A DNA stretch of 38,042 nucleotides from Prevotellaceae bacterium (GCA_031258415.1 JAIRMW010000021.1:1-38042); one strand, 5' to 3'. Shown: positions 26,531 to 35,850, counted from the stretch's first letter. Notes: generated from the sequence alone by a model not told the origin. Made by a program: numbers and translations.

Positions 26531-29500
26531 TTATCGAATGACTGTAACATAACCGCAATTTTTGATAGCTCCCGTAGCTCCTTTATCGAAGATGCAATAG
26601 AAGTAGGTGTCGTTGCTTACCGGTCGTCCGTTGTAGTTGCCGTCCCATCCTTCGTTTCCTCTGTAGAAGAGGACGCCGTTCCGGTTATAGACTTCCAACT
26701 GCCATCCTTGCATAAAGAGGTCGTTGACGCCGTCGCCGTTAGGGGAGAAGGTATTCGGGTGCAGGGCGTTGTTGGCGTGCAGGGTGGCTTCATCCGTTTC
26801 CAGACATCCGTAGAGGTTTACGACGGCTAATTGTACGATGAAGTAGTCGTCGTCCGTAACCGTATAGGTGTGCTGTACGGGGTTGCCATAGCCTTTTGCG
26901 CCGTCGCCGAAGTCCCATGAGTAGAAGGTGTCCGGGGTTTCGTGCGTCCACATGAGCACGAGGGGGTCGTTGTTGGTTACTTCCTGTTTGTCCATTAGTA
27001 TGGTATAGTTTTCAAAGGGGTACAGGCCGACGACGAAGGATCGTTCGTTTTCGCAGCCGGCGGCGGAAAATCCCTGTAGGGTATAGGTTCCTTCTTTGTA
27101 TACGGTAATGACGTTTCCGACCGTGCCGTCGCTCCAGCGATAGGTTTCGGCGCCGGCGGCGGTGATTACGACGGAGCTGTCCGGGCAGATTTTGGGGTCT
27201 TCCGGGTAGATACTTAAGTCGGGCAAGCCTTCTACGCCGAGCTGTAGGGAGAGGACGTAGGTGCAAAGCTGGTTGGTTACGGTTAAGGACACCGTATAGA
27301 TGCCGGCCCGGTCAAAGCGGTGGGTCGGTCGGCGGCCTGCGAGGGTTGTCCCGTCGCCGAAGTTCCAGAGGTAGACGTCGCCGGGCTGTTCGTTGTAGAG
27401 GATTGCGTCGAAGGCGTAGAGGCGTTGGGAGCAGTCTTTCAATTCCGGCAGGATGCCGAACAGTTCGTGCTCAATGACGACCTCGAAGGATGCTTCGGCG
27501 CGGCAGCCCCGCTGGTCGGTAACGGTAACAAAGGCCATTCCTTCCTGAGCGGTAGCCATGCTTTCGCCATTGGCGCCCAAGGGGGTTCCGCGCGACCAGT
27601 CGTAGGTGTAGGGGGGCAGGCCTCCTGTGGCAATGGCTGTGGTAAGCTGTATATTGCTGTTGATTTCGCAGTCGAACGAGGGGACGCTTTCTAATTGGAT
27701 GCGTATCGGCGGGAGTTGTTGGACGGTGTATATCCGGCTGGCCGTACAGCCGTTGGCGTCGGTAACGTCGATCATGTAGTCGTTGGCGGCGACGGCGGTT
27801 AGGTGGTCGATGGTGTCGCCGGTCGACCAGAGATAGCGATAGGGCTGCGTTCCTCCCGAGACGTTCAGGTAAATAGCCCCGCTGTTGACGTCGTGGCAGT
27901 CGAGCGCATGGGTGATAGCGGCCGACAGGGTTATCGTCGAAGGTTCGATGACTGTAAAGGTGCGGTCGAAGCGGCAGGGTTGCGCATCGCTAATGTGTAC
28001 CGTATAGGTTCCCGCCGCGAGGTGCGTCCGGTCGGAGCCGGCGTTCGGGTCGTCTTCCCAAGCGAAGCTCACCGGGGCGACGCCGCCTTCAAAGTAGAGC
28101 CGGATGCTTCCGTCGTTGGCTCCGTAGCACGATACGTGCCGGACTACCGGATACATGACAAACAACGGCGGCTCCGCAATATGCGCCTCTACCGACGAGG
28201 CGCAGCCGGTGGCGTCGGTAACGGTGATCACGTAGTCGCCCGGCGGCATGTTGTCTTTGTAGAAGCCGGTGATAAACGTGTTCCAGCGGGCTTGAAACGG
28301 CGCGACGCCGCCCGACAGCACATTGATTGTAACCGTAGCGTCGTCGGCGCCATAGCAGCTGATCTGCGTAACGACCGCTTCCAAGCGTATTTCGTCCGGC
28401 TGGGTCAAGGTATAAGTGGCGCCGGCGGTACAGAAGGCGTCTTCGACCGTTACCGTATATTCGCCGGCAGGCACGCCTTGCAGGTTTTGCCCGTGGCTTA
28501 CGAATCCGTTCGGACCTGTCCATGTGTATACATAGCCTAATTCGCCGGACGGGAGGCTTATTTTGATCCCTCCTTCTACTTTTATTTCAATGACTCCGTT
28601 GGCGTCGCCGAAGCAAAGCAGGTCGGTTTTATAGACCAGCGAGACGACAAGCAATTCGGGTTCCGTGATCACGATCGTATCCCTGATAGGGAGGCAGTTG
28701 TTGGCGTCGGTTACGACGAGGATGTAGCTCCCCGCCCCCAGTCCCGACAGGTCGGCCGAATTGGAAATCAGATGACCGTCCTTTGTCCATACATAGCTAT
28801 AGGGAGCCACGCCGCCCGACACGCTTATGGAAATGGCGCCGTTCGTCGCTCCGAAACAGGTTACATGGGTCGCTTCCAGAAGTTGCAGCGCCAGCGTGTC
28901 CGGCCGTGCCACCGTATACACCCCGCTGTATGTTCCGCCCCGGCTGTCCGTAATCAGCAGTTGATAGTCGCCGGCGTCCAGATTGTAGATGGCGGTCGTG
29001 TCGGCGACGAAGCCTCCGGGACCCGTCCATGCTACCGTATAAGGCGGAACGCCGCCGTAGATGGTCGTTTCGATGCTTCCGCCGTCGGTTGAATAGTAGC
29101 AGGGGAGATTGGTAATGGTAGCCGCCGGCGCAAAGGGTGGAAATACGGTTATCTCCACCATAAACGGAAGCCCTTCGCAGTAAGCGGTTCTTGGCGTTAC
29201 GCGGTAGGTAACGACCGCCGGCACTAAGGCACCATCTAACCATTGGCTGATCACCGCCTGCGGCGTCTGCTCGTCCGAAGCCCCCACGACGCCGCCCGGA
29301 GGCACGATCGACACGAGCTCCCATGTGTAGGTCGTTCCGGCAGGCACTGTATCTACCGCATCGGTAACCGGCGCAATAAGAAACATTGTCCCGGTATTGA
29401 TCGAATCGGCTTTGTCGGAAATCACCGGCACCGGCCGTACCGTTACCGGCACTATGTCGGACGTTACGTGAGTGCATGTAAACGTTATGATACAATAATA

Positions 29501-32500
29501 ATAGGTCGTTCCCGCGACGCCGGTGGGCGGCATATAGGTGGCGGCCGTGGCGCCTGCAATGGCTACGCTGTCGCCATACAGTCCGGTGGCGCTTTGATAC
29601 CATTGATAGCTCGGCGTCCCTACGCCGTACTGCGTCTCGACCGTCAGCATCGGCGTCGCTCCGGGACAGACGTCGAATGCCTGTGGCTGTACGGTGATTT
29701 CAGGTTCCGGCACCCCTTCTACGATTGTTGTGAATGTGGCCGTGCATCCGCTGTAAGTCTGTTCGATGACACAGGTATAGGTGGTCGTGCCGAGAACGCC
29801 GTGGATTGCCAGATAGGGGGACGAGGATATGTGCACCCCATTGGCAAACCAAGAATAGTTCACTATCTCGCCAATGCCGCCCGCGACCGTAACCCACAAC
29901 ATCCTCGAATAACCGACGCAGATCGTCAGGCTGTCTGGGGTCGGCGAACTAAAAATCGGCGGTTCGTAGACCTGTATGGCCGCTATCACGGCGGCTATCG
30001 ATTCGCAGCCGCTATCGGGAAAGTCGATCGTGGCATAGTAATAATAGGTGCCGGCGGCGCTAAAGTCCGACGACGGCGGCGTGTAGGTATCCGTCGTGGC
30101 GCCGTCGATCAACATCCCTCCGACCGTCGAAGCGGTCGTATTTCTGTACCATTTATAAACGGGGGTTCCCACGCCGTTGGTATAGGCCACGCTCAGGGGC
30201 GTCGCCACGCCGCCGATACAGATTTTTTGCGTATCGACAGGCTGTTCGATAGCCGGCGGCAAGGCAATCGTTACCGTCCATTCCATATACGGCTCGCCGC
30301 TGCATACGTTCACGCTGGCGTCGGTTACGCGTACCAGCGAATAGACGTAGACGCCGGCGTTGGCCGTCGGCACGAGGACGGTGGCCGTGCTGCCGGTAGC
30401 GACCAGCGACTGTTCGCTGCCGCCGTTAATGGTATAGAAAAAAGTATAGGGGGCGACGCCATTTTCACCGGTAAACGTCAAGGCAGGCTCCGGCGACAGC
30501 AGGCAGACGTCGGAGCCGCCGCTAATCTTTCCGGTGGGCGCGGGCAACACTGTAATCGTTACGGTGAACGGCTCGCCGACGCAGGCGCCGGCCACAGGCG
30601 TAACCGTATAGGTAAGCGTCGCGGCGCTCAGCGCGGTATTGACCAGCGTTTGGCCGATAGCGGACTGTCCGGTAGCGGCACTGCCGCCCGTAACGACGCC
30701 GGACGGGTTGCAGTCAGGAGCCGGCCAACTGAACGTTGTACCGGGAGGCGCAATCGTGCCGTTCCCGTGTGTCGGGACGATGGAAAACGAACCGCCGCTG
30801 CAAATGGTATCCGTCCGGTTTCCGATAGCCGGTTTCAGGTTTACGGTTACGATCACGATAAACGGCTCGCCGACGCAGGCGCCGGCGTTGGGCGTTACGG
30901 TATAGGTAGCGGCCTGTAGGTGGTCGGTCGTATTCGTCAGCACGCCGGAAATAGCCGGAGCATTCGCTCCGGCAGCGCCGCCGGACATACCGGCGTCGGT
31001 GGTTGGCGCAGCCCAGCTGTATAGGGTTCCGGTGGGGATAATGGCGTTTGCCCCGCCGGTCGGGACGATGGAAAATGGCTCCCCGCTGCATACGACGAGC
31101 GTTTGGGTATCTATCGCCGGTCGGGGATTGACCGTTATACTATAATCAGCCGTCGGACCGACGCAAAAAGGACTGTTCACCCCTTCGGCATAGGCGCGAT
31201 ACACGACGGTTATCGGGGCACTGGTCGTGTTCGTTAAGGCATGAGCAGGAATGGTCGCCGCGCCGGACGTCAGTATACCGGTAATGCCGCTTACCGGCAC
31301 GGGCGACCAGTGGAACGACACGCTGTCCGTCGCGCTGCTCAGCGTTACCGGCAACGTAGTATCGCCGGAGCAAATAGTTTGAGCGGATGGCGAAAACTGC
31401 ACGGCGGGCAATGGATAGACGATGATCCTAAACGTGTCCGGCGAGCCCGGGCAACCGCCCGTCGACGGCGTAACGACGATCGTCGCCGTATCGGGCTCCG
31501 TCCCGTTGTGGCGGGCGGTAAACGACGGTATCGAGCCGTTGCCGCCGGCCGGCAGGCCTATGGCCGGGTTGGTATTGGTCCAGCTAAAGGAAGCCGTCGG
31601 CGTGGCGCTAAATGAAATGGCGGGGAACAGGGCGTCGGCGCACACTTGCCGGTCGTCGACAGGCGTCATGGTCGGCGCCGTGTAGATGGTGAGGGTACTC
31701 GACTCCGTAGTGGTACCGCAGGCATTGACCGCCTGTAGGGAAATTGTTTTCTCGCCCGGCGTGGAATAGACGACGGTCGATGATACCTGACTCGTCGTTA
31801 CAACGCCGCCGTCTGTGGCAGGCGTACCGCCGGGGAACGACCACGCATAGCTGACCGTACCGCCGTTGCAACTGTCGACCGTGGCGGCCGGCGTAATGGT
31901 GGTACCTGCCGGTATTTCGCAAGCTGTCAGCGGAGCGATGGACGACAGTTTCGGTTTGTCGTTTACCGTAACGGTTTTCGCGGCGGAGGTATTGGTACCG
32001 CACGCATTGGCCACCGTCAGCCGGAAGGAATACGTGCCGGGGTTAATCACCTCAATGGTGGGAGAGGCCGACGACTGGCCGCTCAAGAACGTGTACGAGG
32101 TACTGGTGCCGCAGTTGCCCACGGCATATCCGCCCGTCCACGTATAGCGCGGCGGGTGGCAGGAGTAGGTCGTTTCGGTGGTACTGACGGGATGGATCGT
32201 CAGCGGGGCGCAGCCGGTGGTGGCATCCAGCGTAAAGGTGGGCGTCATGGCCTCTCCCACGCAGATGACGGTGTCTTTTACGTCGATGCCGCACTTGTTC
32301 CCGATCCTGATCGTAATCGTATAGAAGCCGGGGTCGGTAAATGTCGGGCATATCTGATCGTCGCCGGAAAGCCATGTATTCGGGTCGAGCGGGTTGAAGT
32401 CCTGCCCCATATTTCCCGTTAGGGTATAGCCGGTAGCCGGCGTAATTTTCCAAACTAATTTAGCCACCCGGCAGTACGCGCTTGTTCCGCCCGAAGGCAC

Positions 32501-33811
32501 CACTTCGGTAGCGCTTTCCGAATGGTTCGTGATACACACCGGCGAGCCGACGCAAATACTATCGGACGTTACTTCGATGCCGGCTTTCGGCGGCGCCGAG
32601 ACGTAAATCGGATAGACGTCGCCGGACGCAACGCCGCAGTAATTCTCGGACAGAATAGAAAACCGGAACGCGCAGGAATAAGTCATCCCGCCGGCGCCGA
32701 GAATCGAACTTTCGCAGGAATTGGTATCATACCGGTGAGAAATGCTGGCAGGCAGCGGATCGGGCATGGTAATCACAGGCGTCCCGTCGCCAAAATTAAT
32801 AGTATAGGTCGTCGACCCGATAGGGTTGTCGCTCGACGCCGCCAGCGGGAACGTGATGCTGTTGCCGGCGCAAATCTGCGTATTGGCCGGCTTAGTAACC
32901 GTTACGCCGGGCACATTCCCGATAAACACCGTATACGTTTGCGACCGCGAACAGGCGCCCGCTCTAACGGTAAACGTCAGCGTCCACACCCCGAACGAAT
33001 AGGTATGCGATACGGAGGAAAACGTCGGCGCACTGAAGTCGGGGCTTCCGTCGCCCCACTGGATGGAATAATGGGTATTGATGGCCGAGGTAGACGAAAA
33101 ATTATAAAAAGTAAATTCCTGCGGCGTCGTATCGTCCGTACATTTCCTAAACACAAACGGAATATCGGGATCCGGCCCCAAACGGGGATCCGGCACCTGA
33201 TAGGCGGTAACCTGCTTGCTGACGGTATTCGCACAGTGGCGCGACGTATTGTCGTGCACCGTCAGGCTGACGGTATACGTCGTACTGCCGGTTAAGGTGC
33301 CGGAGTATCCATACGCGGGATTCTGGTACGTCGAACTCCCGCCATCGCCAAACAACCAAGAATAACTGGACATGCTCGGCGTACCGGTATACGTAAACTG
33401 CGTAGAAGCGCACTGGTTGGACGAAACCGTAAAATCGGGCGCCGGCAGGGGAAGTACGATGATCTTCTTCGAGACCTCCATCGCAAACGTTACATTGACA
33501 TGGTCCGTAACCGAAGTAATGGTATATTGTAGAGTGCCGGACATCGAAGTAGGCACCGCGACGCTCACCGCATCACTGTAGGGCGAAGTATTGGCGGTAT
33601 AGGGCGTCCCATTCACGGTATATGTAAATACATAAGGCGCCGTCCCTCCCGCGCCCGTCAGGGTAACAACAGGCGACGGAGCGCCTTGACATACACTGTC
33701 CGAGGAGGCCGTAATCGTAGCTGTCAGCGCTTGCCCCCGCATACTCGACCAAAGGCAGGAAAAGCAACACAACAGACACGCGGCCGTAACAAGTTTAATA
33801 TTCCGCAACAT
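26531..33811 (-). CDS. Giant T9SS-secreted protein with PKD-like and SprB repeats and type B sorting domain
   Basis: From the ATG at 33811 (MLRNIKLVTAACLLCCFSCLW, signal peptide) this is a 2426-residue surface protein. The open frame runs 32 codons further up, but the -7 element at 33844-33851 places the transcript start near 33837. The N-terminal half has PKD-type sandwiches (WLFGDGG, QWGDGSP, NFGDGTP) and PKD-like modules of about 100 residues ending ACVGEPF. Seven SprB repeats (about residues 1566-2114) each carry the 'C(Y/F)G..DG.I...GG.(A/P)PY...W' pattern. Two more PKD domains (WNFGDGTT, WDFGDGAK) lead to the CHU_C end, NTFSPNGDGVNDLF ... NCGYVTVIR. SprB repeats are named from the Flavobacterium gliding adhesin SprB; an adhesive or motility role here is inferred by family. 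The stop abuts the ATG of a PorP/SprF gene. Confidence 0.92.
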   Translation of the reverse strand: MLRNIKLVTAACLLCCFSCLWSSMRGQALTATITASSDSVCQGAPSPVVTLTGAGGTAPYVFTYTVNGTPYTANTSPYSDAVSVAVPTSMSGTLQYTITSVTDHVNVTFAMEVSKKIIVLPLPAPDFTVSSNQCASTQFTYTGTPSMSSYSWLFGDGGSSTYQNPAYGYSGTLTGSTTYTVSLTVHDNTSRHCANTVSKQVTAYQVPDPRLGPDPDIPFVFRKCTDDTTPQEFTFYNFSSTSAINTHYSIQWGDGSPDFSAPTFSSVSHTYSFGVWTLTFTVRAGACSRSQTYTVFIGNVPGVTVTKPANTQICAGNSITFPLAASSDNPIGSTTYTINFGDGTPVITMPDPLPASISHRYDTNSCESSILGAGGMTYSCAFRFSILSENYCGVASGDVYPIYVSAPPKAGIEVTSDSICVGSPVCITNHSESATEVVPSGGTSAYCRVAKLVWKITPATGYTLTGNMGQDFNPLDPNTWLSGDDQICPTFTDPGFYTITIRIGNKCGIDVKDTVICVGEAMTPTFTLDATTGCAPLTIHPVSTTETTYSCHPPRYTWTGGYAVGNCGTSTSYTFLSGQSSASPTIEVINPGTYSFRLTVANACGTNTSAAKTVTVNDKPKLSSIAPLTACEIPAGTTITPAATVDSCNGGTVSYAWSFPGGTPATDGGVVTTSQVSSTVVYSTPGEKTISLQAVNACGTTTESSTLTIYTAPTMTPVDDRQVCADALFPAISFSATPTASFSWTNTNPAIGLPAGGNGSIPSFTARHNGTEPDTATIVVTPSTGGCPGSPDTFRIIVYPLPAVQFSPSAQTICSGDTTLPVTLSSATDSVSFHWSPVPVSGITGILTSGAATIPAHALTNTTSAPITVVYRAYAEGVNSPFCVGPTADYSITVNPRPAIDTQTLVVCSGEPFSIVPTGGANAIIPTGTLYSWAAPTTDAGMSGGAAGANAPAISGVLTNTTDHLQAATYTVTPNAGACVGEPFIVIVTVNLKPAIGNRTDTICSGGSFSIVPTHGNGTIAPPGTTFSWPAPDCNPSGVVTGGSAATGQSAIGQTLVNTALSAATLTYTVTPVAGACVGEPFTVTITVLPAPTGKISGGSDVCLLSPEPALTFTGENGVAPYTFFYTINGGSEQSLVATGSTATVLVPTANAGVYVYSLVRVTDASVNVCSGEPYMEWTVTIALPPAIEQPVDTQKICIGGVATPLSVAYTNGVGTPVYKWYRNTTASTVGGMLIDGATTDTYTPPSSDFSAAGTYYYYATIDFPDSGCESIAAVIAAIQVYEPPIFSSPTPDSLTICVGYSRMLWVTVAGGIGEIVNYSWFANGVHISSSPYLAIHGVLGTTTYTCVIEQTYSGCTATFTTIVEGVPEPEITVQPQAFDVCPGATPMLTVETQYGVGTPSYQWYQSATGLYGDSVAIAGATAATYMPPTGVAGTTYYYCIITFTCTHVTSDIVPVTVRPVPVISDKADSINTGTMFLIAPVTDAVDTVPAGTTYTWELVSIVPPGGVVGASDEQTPQAVISQWLDGALVPAVVTYRVTPRTAYCEGLPFMVEITVFPPFAPAATITNLPCYYSTDGGSIETTIYGGVPPYTVAWTGPGGFVADTTAIYNLDAGDYQLLITDSRGGTYSGVYTVARPDTLALQLLEATHVTCFGATNGAISISVSGGVAPYSYVWTKDGHLISNSADLSGLGAGSYILVVTDANNCLPIRDTIVITEPELLVVSLVYKTDLLCFGDANGVIEIKVEGGIKISLPSGELGYVYTWTGPNGFVSHGQNLQGVPAGEYTVTVEDAFCTAGATYTLTQPDEIRLEAVVTQISCYGADDATVTINVLSGGVAPFQARWNTFITGFYKDNMPPGDYVITVTDATGCASSVEAHIAEPPLFVMYPVVRHVSCYGANDGSIRLYFEGGVAPVSFAWEDDPNAGSDRTHLAAGTYTVHISDAQPCRFDRTFTVIEPSTITLSAAITHALDCHDVNSGAIYLNVSGGTQPYRYLWSTGDTIDHLTAVAANDYMIDVTDANGCTASRIYTVQQLPPIRIQLESVPSFDCEINSNIQLTTAIATGGLPPYTYDWSRGTPLGANGESMATAQEGMAFVTVTDQRGCRAEASFEVVIEHELFGILPELKDCSQRLYAFDAILYNEQPGDVYLWNFGDGTTLAGRRPTHRFDRAGIYTVSLTVTNQLCTYVLSLQLGVEGLPDLSIYPEDPKICPDSSVVITAAGAETYRWSDGTVGNVITVYKEGTYTLQGFSAAGCENERSFVVGLYPFENYTILMDKQEVTNNDPLVLMWTHETPDTFYSWDFGDGAKGYGNPVQHTYTVTDDDYFIVQLAVVNLYGCLETDEATLHANNALHPNTFSPNGDGVNDLFMQGWQLEVYNRNGVLFYRGNEGWDGNYNGRPVSNDTYFYCIFDKGATGAIKNCGYVTVIR
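27460..29130 (-). repeat. Seven SprB-type repeats within giant 2
   Basis: Seven units of about 70-85 codons, each with a conserved early Cys, a GG-x-x-PY/PF turn, a W and a late Cys (for example HVTCFGATNGAISISVSGG and HVSCYGANDGSIRLYFEGG). They are diverged from each other at the base level, unlike the repeats in giant 1. Confidence 0.85.
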
Positions 33812-33843
33812 AATAAAGTGTATAGGGTGCATTATTTGGGGAA

Positions 33844-33872
33844 CAAAGGTACTAAAAAAATGATAAATCCAA
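33844..33872 (-). promoter_or_regulatory. Promoter of T9SS cargo locus 2 (TTG - 18 bp - TACCTTTG)
   Basis: On the minus strand TACCTTTG (33851-33844) matches TAnnTTTG, with TTG (33872-33870) 18 bases upstream. The expected start near 33837 selects the ATG at 33811 for the giant gene. Confidence 0.65.
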
Positions 33873-34018
33873 TTAACACACAATCTGAAATGATTTTCCC
33901 GCGCCATCTTGCATTCCCCGCACTCTGCTGCTCCCGACGCGCCCCCTCCCCTACCCTTTTCCCCCGGATACGGCGCAGTGTCTTTCGCTAAAAAAGTTGA
34001 CTCCTAAAAGAGCAAGAA

Positions 34019-34399
34019 ATGCATTCACAGACGAGAAAACAACTTTTGTATTTTAAAGAAGTAATCCGGTTACATTATGAGTATGGCTATGGAGAGGATC
34101 GCATATCACGGATTTTACCCATCGGTCATTCGACGGTGTCAAGATGGCTTGCTATCTTTGCGGCAGAAAACGATGTAAAATCGGTACCCATGCGAAAGCG
34201 AAAGCGCACGAAAGCGACACCTCCATCCCCGGAAGTTCCGGCGGGCAGCGAGTTAAAAACCCTTGAGCGGGAAGTATCGCGGTTGCAGACACAGCTTAAA
34301 GCAGAGCGGCTACGGGCGGATGCTTACGAAGAGATGATAAAAGTAGCCGAGACGAAGTTTAAGATCGCGATACGAAAAAAAGCTGGCGCCAAACGGTAA
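34019..34399 (+). CDS. IS3-family transposase OrfA (helix-turn-helix and leucine-zipper protein)
   Basis: A 126-residue OrfA. The N-terminal half is a homeodomain-like helix-turn-helix (YGEDRISRILPIGHSTVSRWLAIF, about residues 24-47) that binds the element's ends. A basic linker follows (RKRKRTKATPP), then a heptad-type coiled coil (LKTLEREVSRLQTQLKAERLRA, about 80-101) for multimerisation with OrfAB. It ends just past the A7G slippage site. On its own OrfA can regulate transposition but cannot catalyse it. Confidence 0.85.
   Translation: MHSQTRKQLLYFKEVIRLHYEYGYGEDRISRILPIGHSTVSRWLAIFAAENDVKSVPMRKRKRTKATPPSPEVPAGSELKTLEREVSRLQTQLKAERLRADAYEEMIKVAETKFKIAIRKKAGAKR
34375..34382 (+). promoter_or_regulatory. 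Programmed -1 frameshift site (A7G) joining orfA to orfB
   Basis: Seven A residues followed by G lie in the last codons of orfA, at a place where slipping back one base continues into the orfB frame (KKSWRQTVNNLHAKEARKYPVDD). This is the usual way IS3-family elements make the OrfAB transposase. No careful check of a downstream stimulatory structure was made. Confidence 0.7.
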
Positions 34400-35040
34400 A
34401 TAACCTGCATGCAAAGGAGGCACGGAAATATCCGGTCGATGACCTTTGCAGGCTGTTTGGCGTAACAAAGCAGGCCTATTACAAGTATAATGAGCATTCG
34501 ATGCTATTGAAAATGGCACAGGAAGAATTTGTGTTACAATACATCCGTGGTATACGTAGAAAGGATCCGGGCATAGGCGGCATGAAGCTTTGGTACATGT
34601 ACCGGCAAGCGTTTGGCGGGCACAGTCCGGTAGGTCGCGATCGCTTCGAGGCTATCGTTGACCGGTATGGACTGAAGGTACGATCGCGGGTGCGGAAGCC
34701 CAAGACAACGGACTCCACACACGGTCTGCCTGTGTATCCCAACCTCCTAAAGGATTTCCTTCCGGATGCTCCCAACCAATTATGGGTAAGTGATATAACA
34801 TATATTACCATCTGGCAGAATCAATACACTTATCACTTCTGTTATTTATCCCTGATACTGGATGCCTATACGGAAGAGATCGTCGGCTGGAGCGTGGGGC
34901 CCTACCCTTGCAACCATCTATCCGATAGCCTCTCTCAAAAAGGCTGTAAGGTATCGGGAAATGCGCTCCGCGGCGGGCGACCCATTCTATTGCTGTGGAT
35001 AGCCTCCGGCCAATTGTTCGCCGGGCAGCCCCTCCTCTAA
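34381..35040 (+). pseudogene. Broken IS3-family transposase OrfB
   Basis: The orfB frame enters by -1 slippage and carries the IS3 N-terminal helical region (KYPVDDLCRLFGVTKQAYYK) and HTH_21-like part (GGMKLWYMYRQAFG). The first two catalytic acids of the DDE (RNase H-like) core are present (WVSDITYI and LILDAYTEEIVGWS). After WSVGP the frame reads nonsense, while the alternative frame from about 34920 continues the expected family sequence (YPIASLKKAVRYREMRSAAGDP) until a TAG. So there is at least one frameshift, and the region that should hold the third acid (Glu) is missing. The element cannot move by itself. Confidence 0.85.
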
Positions 35041-35074
35041 CTCCACTAACTCCTCTAACTACTTTAACTACTCT
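35035..35074. repeat. 9-bp tandem repeat, about 4.5 copies
   Basis: Degenerate copies of CTCTAACTC (35035, 35044, 35053, 35062, then a partial) follow directly on the broken end of the IS3 element. It may mark the junction at which the 3' part of the element was lost. Confidence 0.75.
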
Positions 35075-35102
35075 GTTCTTCCGTTGTAACCGAAAAAATA
35101 CG

Positions 35103-35110
35103 TACCTTTG
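35103..35110 (+). promoter_or_regulatory. Bacteroidota -7 element upstream of rdgB (TACCTTTG)
   Basis: TACCTTTG is an exact TAnnTTTG match. A TTG at 35084-35086 is 16 bases upstream, somewhat closer than usual. It implies a leader of about 90 bases before the ATG at 35207. Confidence 0.5.
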
Positions 35111-35206
35111 ATTCGTGCGAGCATGTATTTTCCCTTGCCTTGCTGTTATCATGGTACCGGCTACTTGAAAGAGCCTTTTTTGTTAGAACTATATTATTTG
35201 CTGTAT

Positions 35207-35830
35207 ATGAAAATTCTTTTTGCTACCGCCAACCCGCATAAGGTCGAAGAGGTACAACGCTTGTTGGGCGCCGCATTTGAAGTTGTTACGCCGGCGCAGG
35301 CGGGCTATGCGGACGACATTCCGGAAACGGGCGATACGCTGGAACAGAACGCGCGGCAAAAAGCGCGGTTTATCTTTGAAAAATTCGGCCAACCCTGCTT
35401 CGCCGACGATACCGGACTGGAAATCGACGCACTCGACGGCGCTCCGGGCGTATATTCCGCACGGTATGCCGGCGATGCGAAAAATCCGGCGGCCAATATG
35501 CAGTTAGTCCTACAAAATATGCTTGGCGTAACCCGCCGCACAGCCCGCTTCCGCTGTGTGATTGTCCTGATTTTAGACCGCCGGGAATACCTCTTCGAGG
35601 GCCGGGTGGAAGGCGAAATCCTGACCACATTACACGGCACGCAAGGCTTCGGCTACGACCCGATATTCCGCCCCGCGGGCTACGCCTGCACCTTTGCCGA
35701 GATGCCGGTAGAAGAAAAGAACCGGCTCTCGCACCGCGGCAAAGCCGTCGCCCAGTTAGCCGCCTTCCTGCAAGGCGTCAAAACCGCTGCAACCCGCCGG
35801 AACGAACAGTCGCCGGCGACGCCGCGTTAA
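35207..35830 (+). CDS. rdgB: XTP/dITP diphosphatase (RdgB/HAM1 family)
   Basis: This enzyme hydrolyses non-canonical purine triphosphates (XTP, dITP, ITP) to the monophosphates, keeping deaminated bases out of DNA and RNA. The 207-residue protein starts at MKILFATANPHKVEEVQRLLG, the standard family opening with the substrate-binding T-x-N-x-x-K; an upstream ATG at 35108 overlaps the -7 element and is rejected. Other signatures are intact: FADDTGLEIDALDGAPGVYSARYAG (about residues 64-88), GFGYDPIFRP (about 147-156) and SHRGKAVAQL (about 176). The last 20 residues are an unconserved tail. recO starts 20 bases after the stop, so the two form a small operon for genome maintenance. Confidence 0.95.
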   Translation: MKILFATANPHKVEEVQRLLGAAFEVVTPAQAGYADDIPETGDTLEQNARQKARFIFEKFGQPCFADDTGLEIDALDGAPGVYSARYAGDAKNPAANMQLVLQNMLGVTRRTARFRCVIVLILDRREYLFEGRVEGEILTTLHGTQGFGYDPIFRPAGYACTFAEMPVEEKNRLSHRGKAVAQLAAFLQGVKTAATRRNEQSPATPR

Positions 35831-35850
35831 AGACTGCAACCCGCCGGATT

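Larger units (their letters stand above)
33998..35034 (+). mobile_element. Degenerate IS3-family insertion sequence
   Basis: orfA is intact, the orfA/orfB slippage site is intact, but orfB is frameshifted and lacks its 3' part. A possible left end begins near 33998 (TGACTCCTAAAAGAGC); I find no inverted copy of it downstream, so the right end seems lost and the stated right limit is approximate. The element lies between cargo locus 2 and rdgB, and its left end is about 125 bases from the promoter of the giant gene. Confidence 0.8.

Noticed and set aside
29243-30919. 558-aa plus-strand frame opposite giant 2
   Set aside because: An antisense shadow of a GC-rich repetitive gene; composition is dominated by Arg, Gly and His, with no domain or promoter. 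The same holds for other long frames opposite both giants and opposite mutS2.
33812-33907. 32-codon N-terminal extension of giant 2
   Set aside because: It lies across and upstream of the promoter, and the signal peptide begins at 33811.
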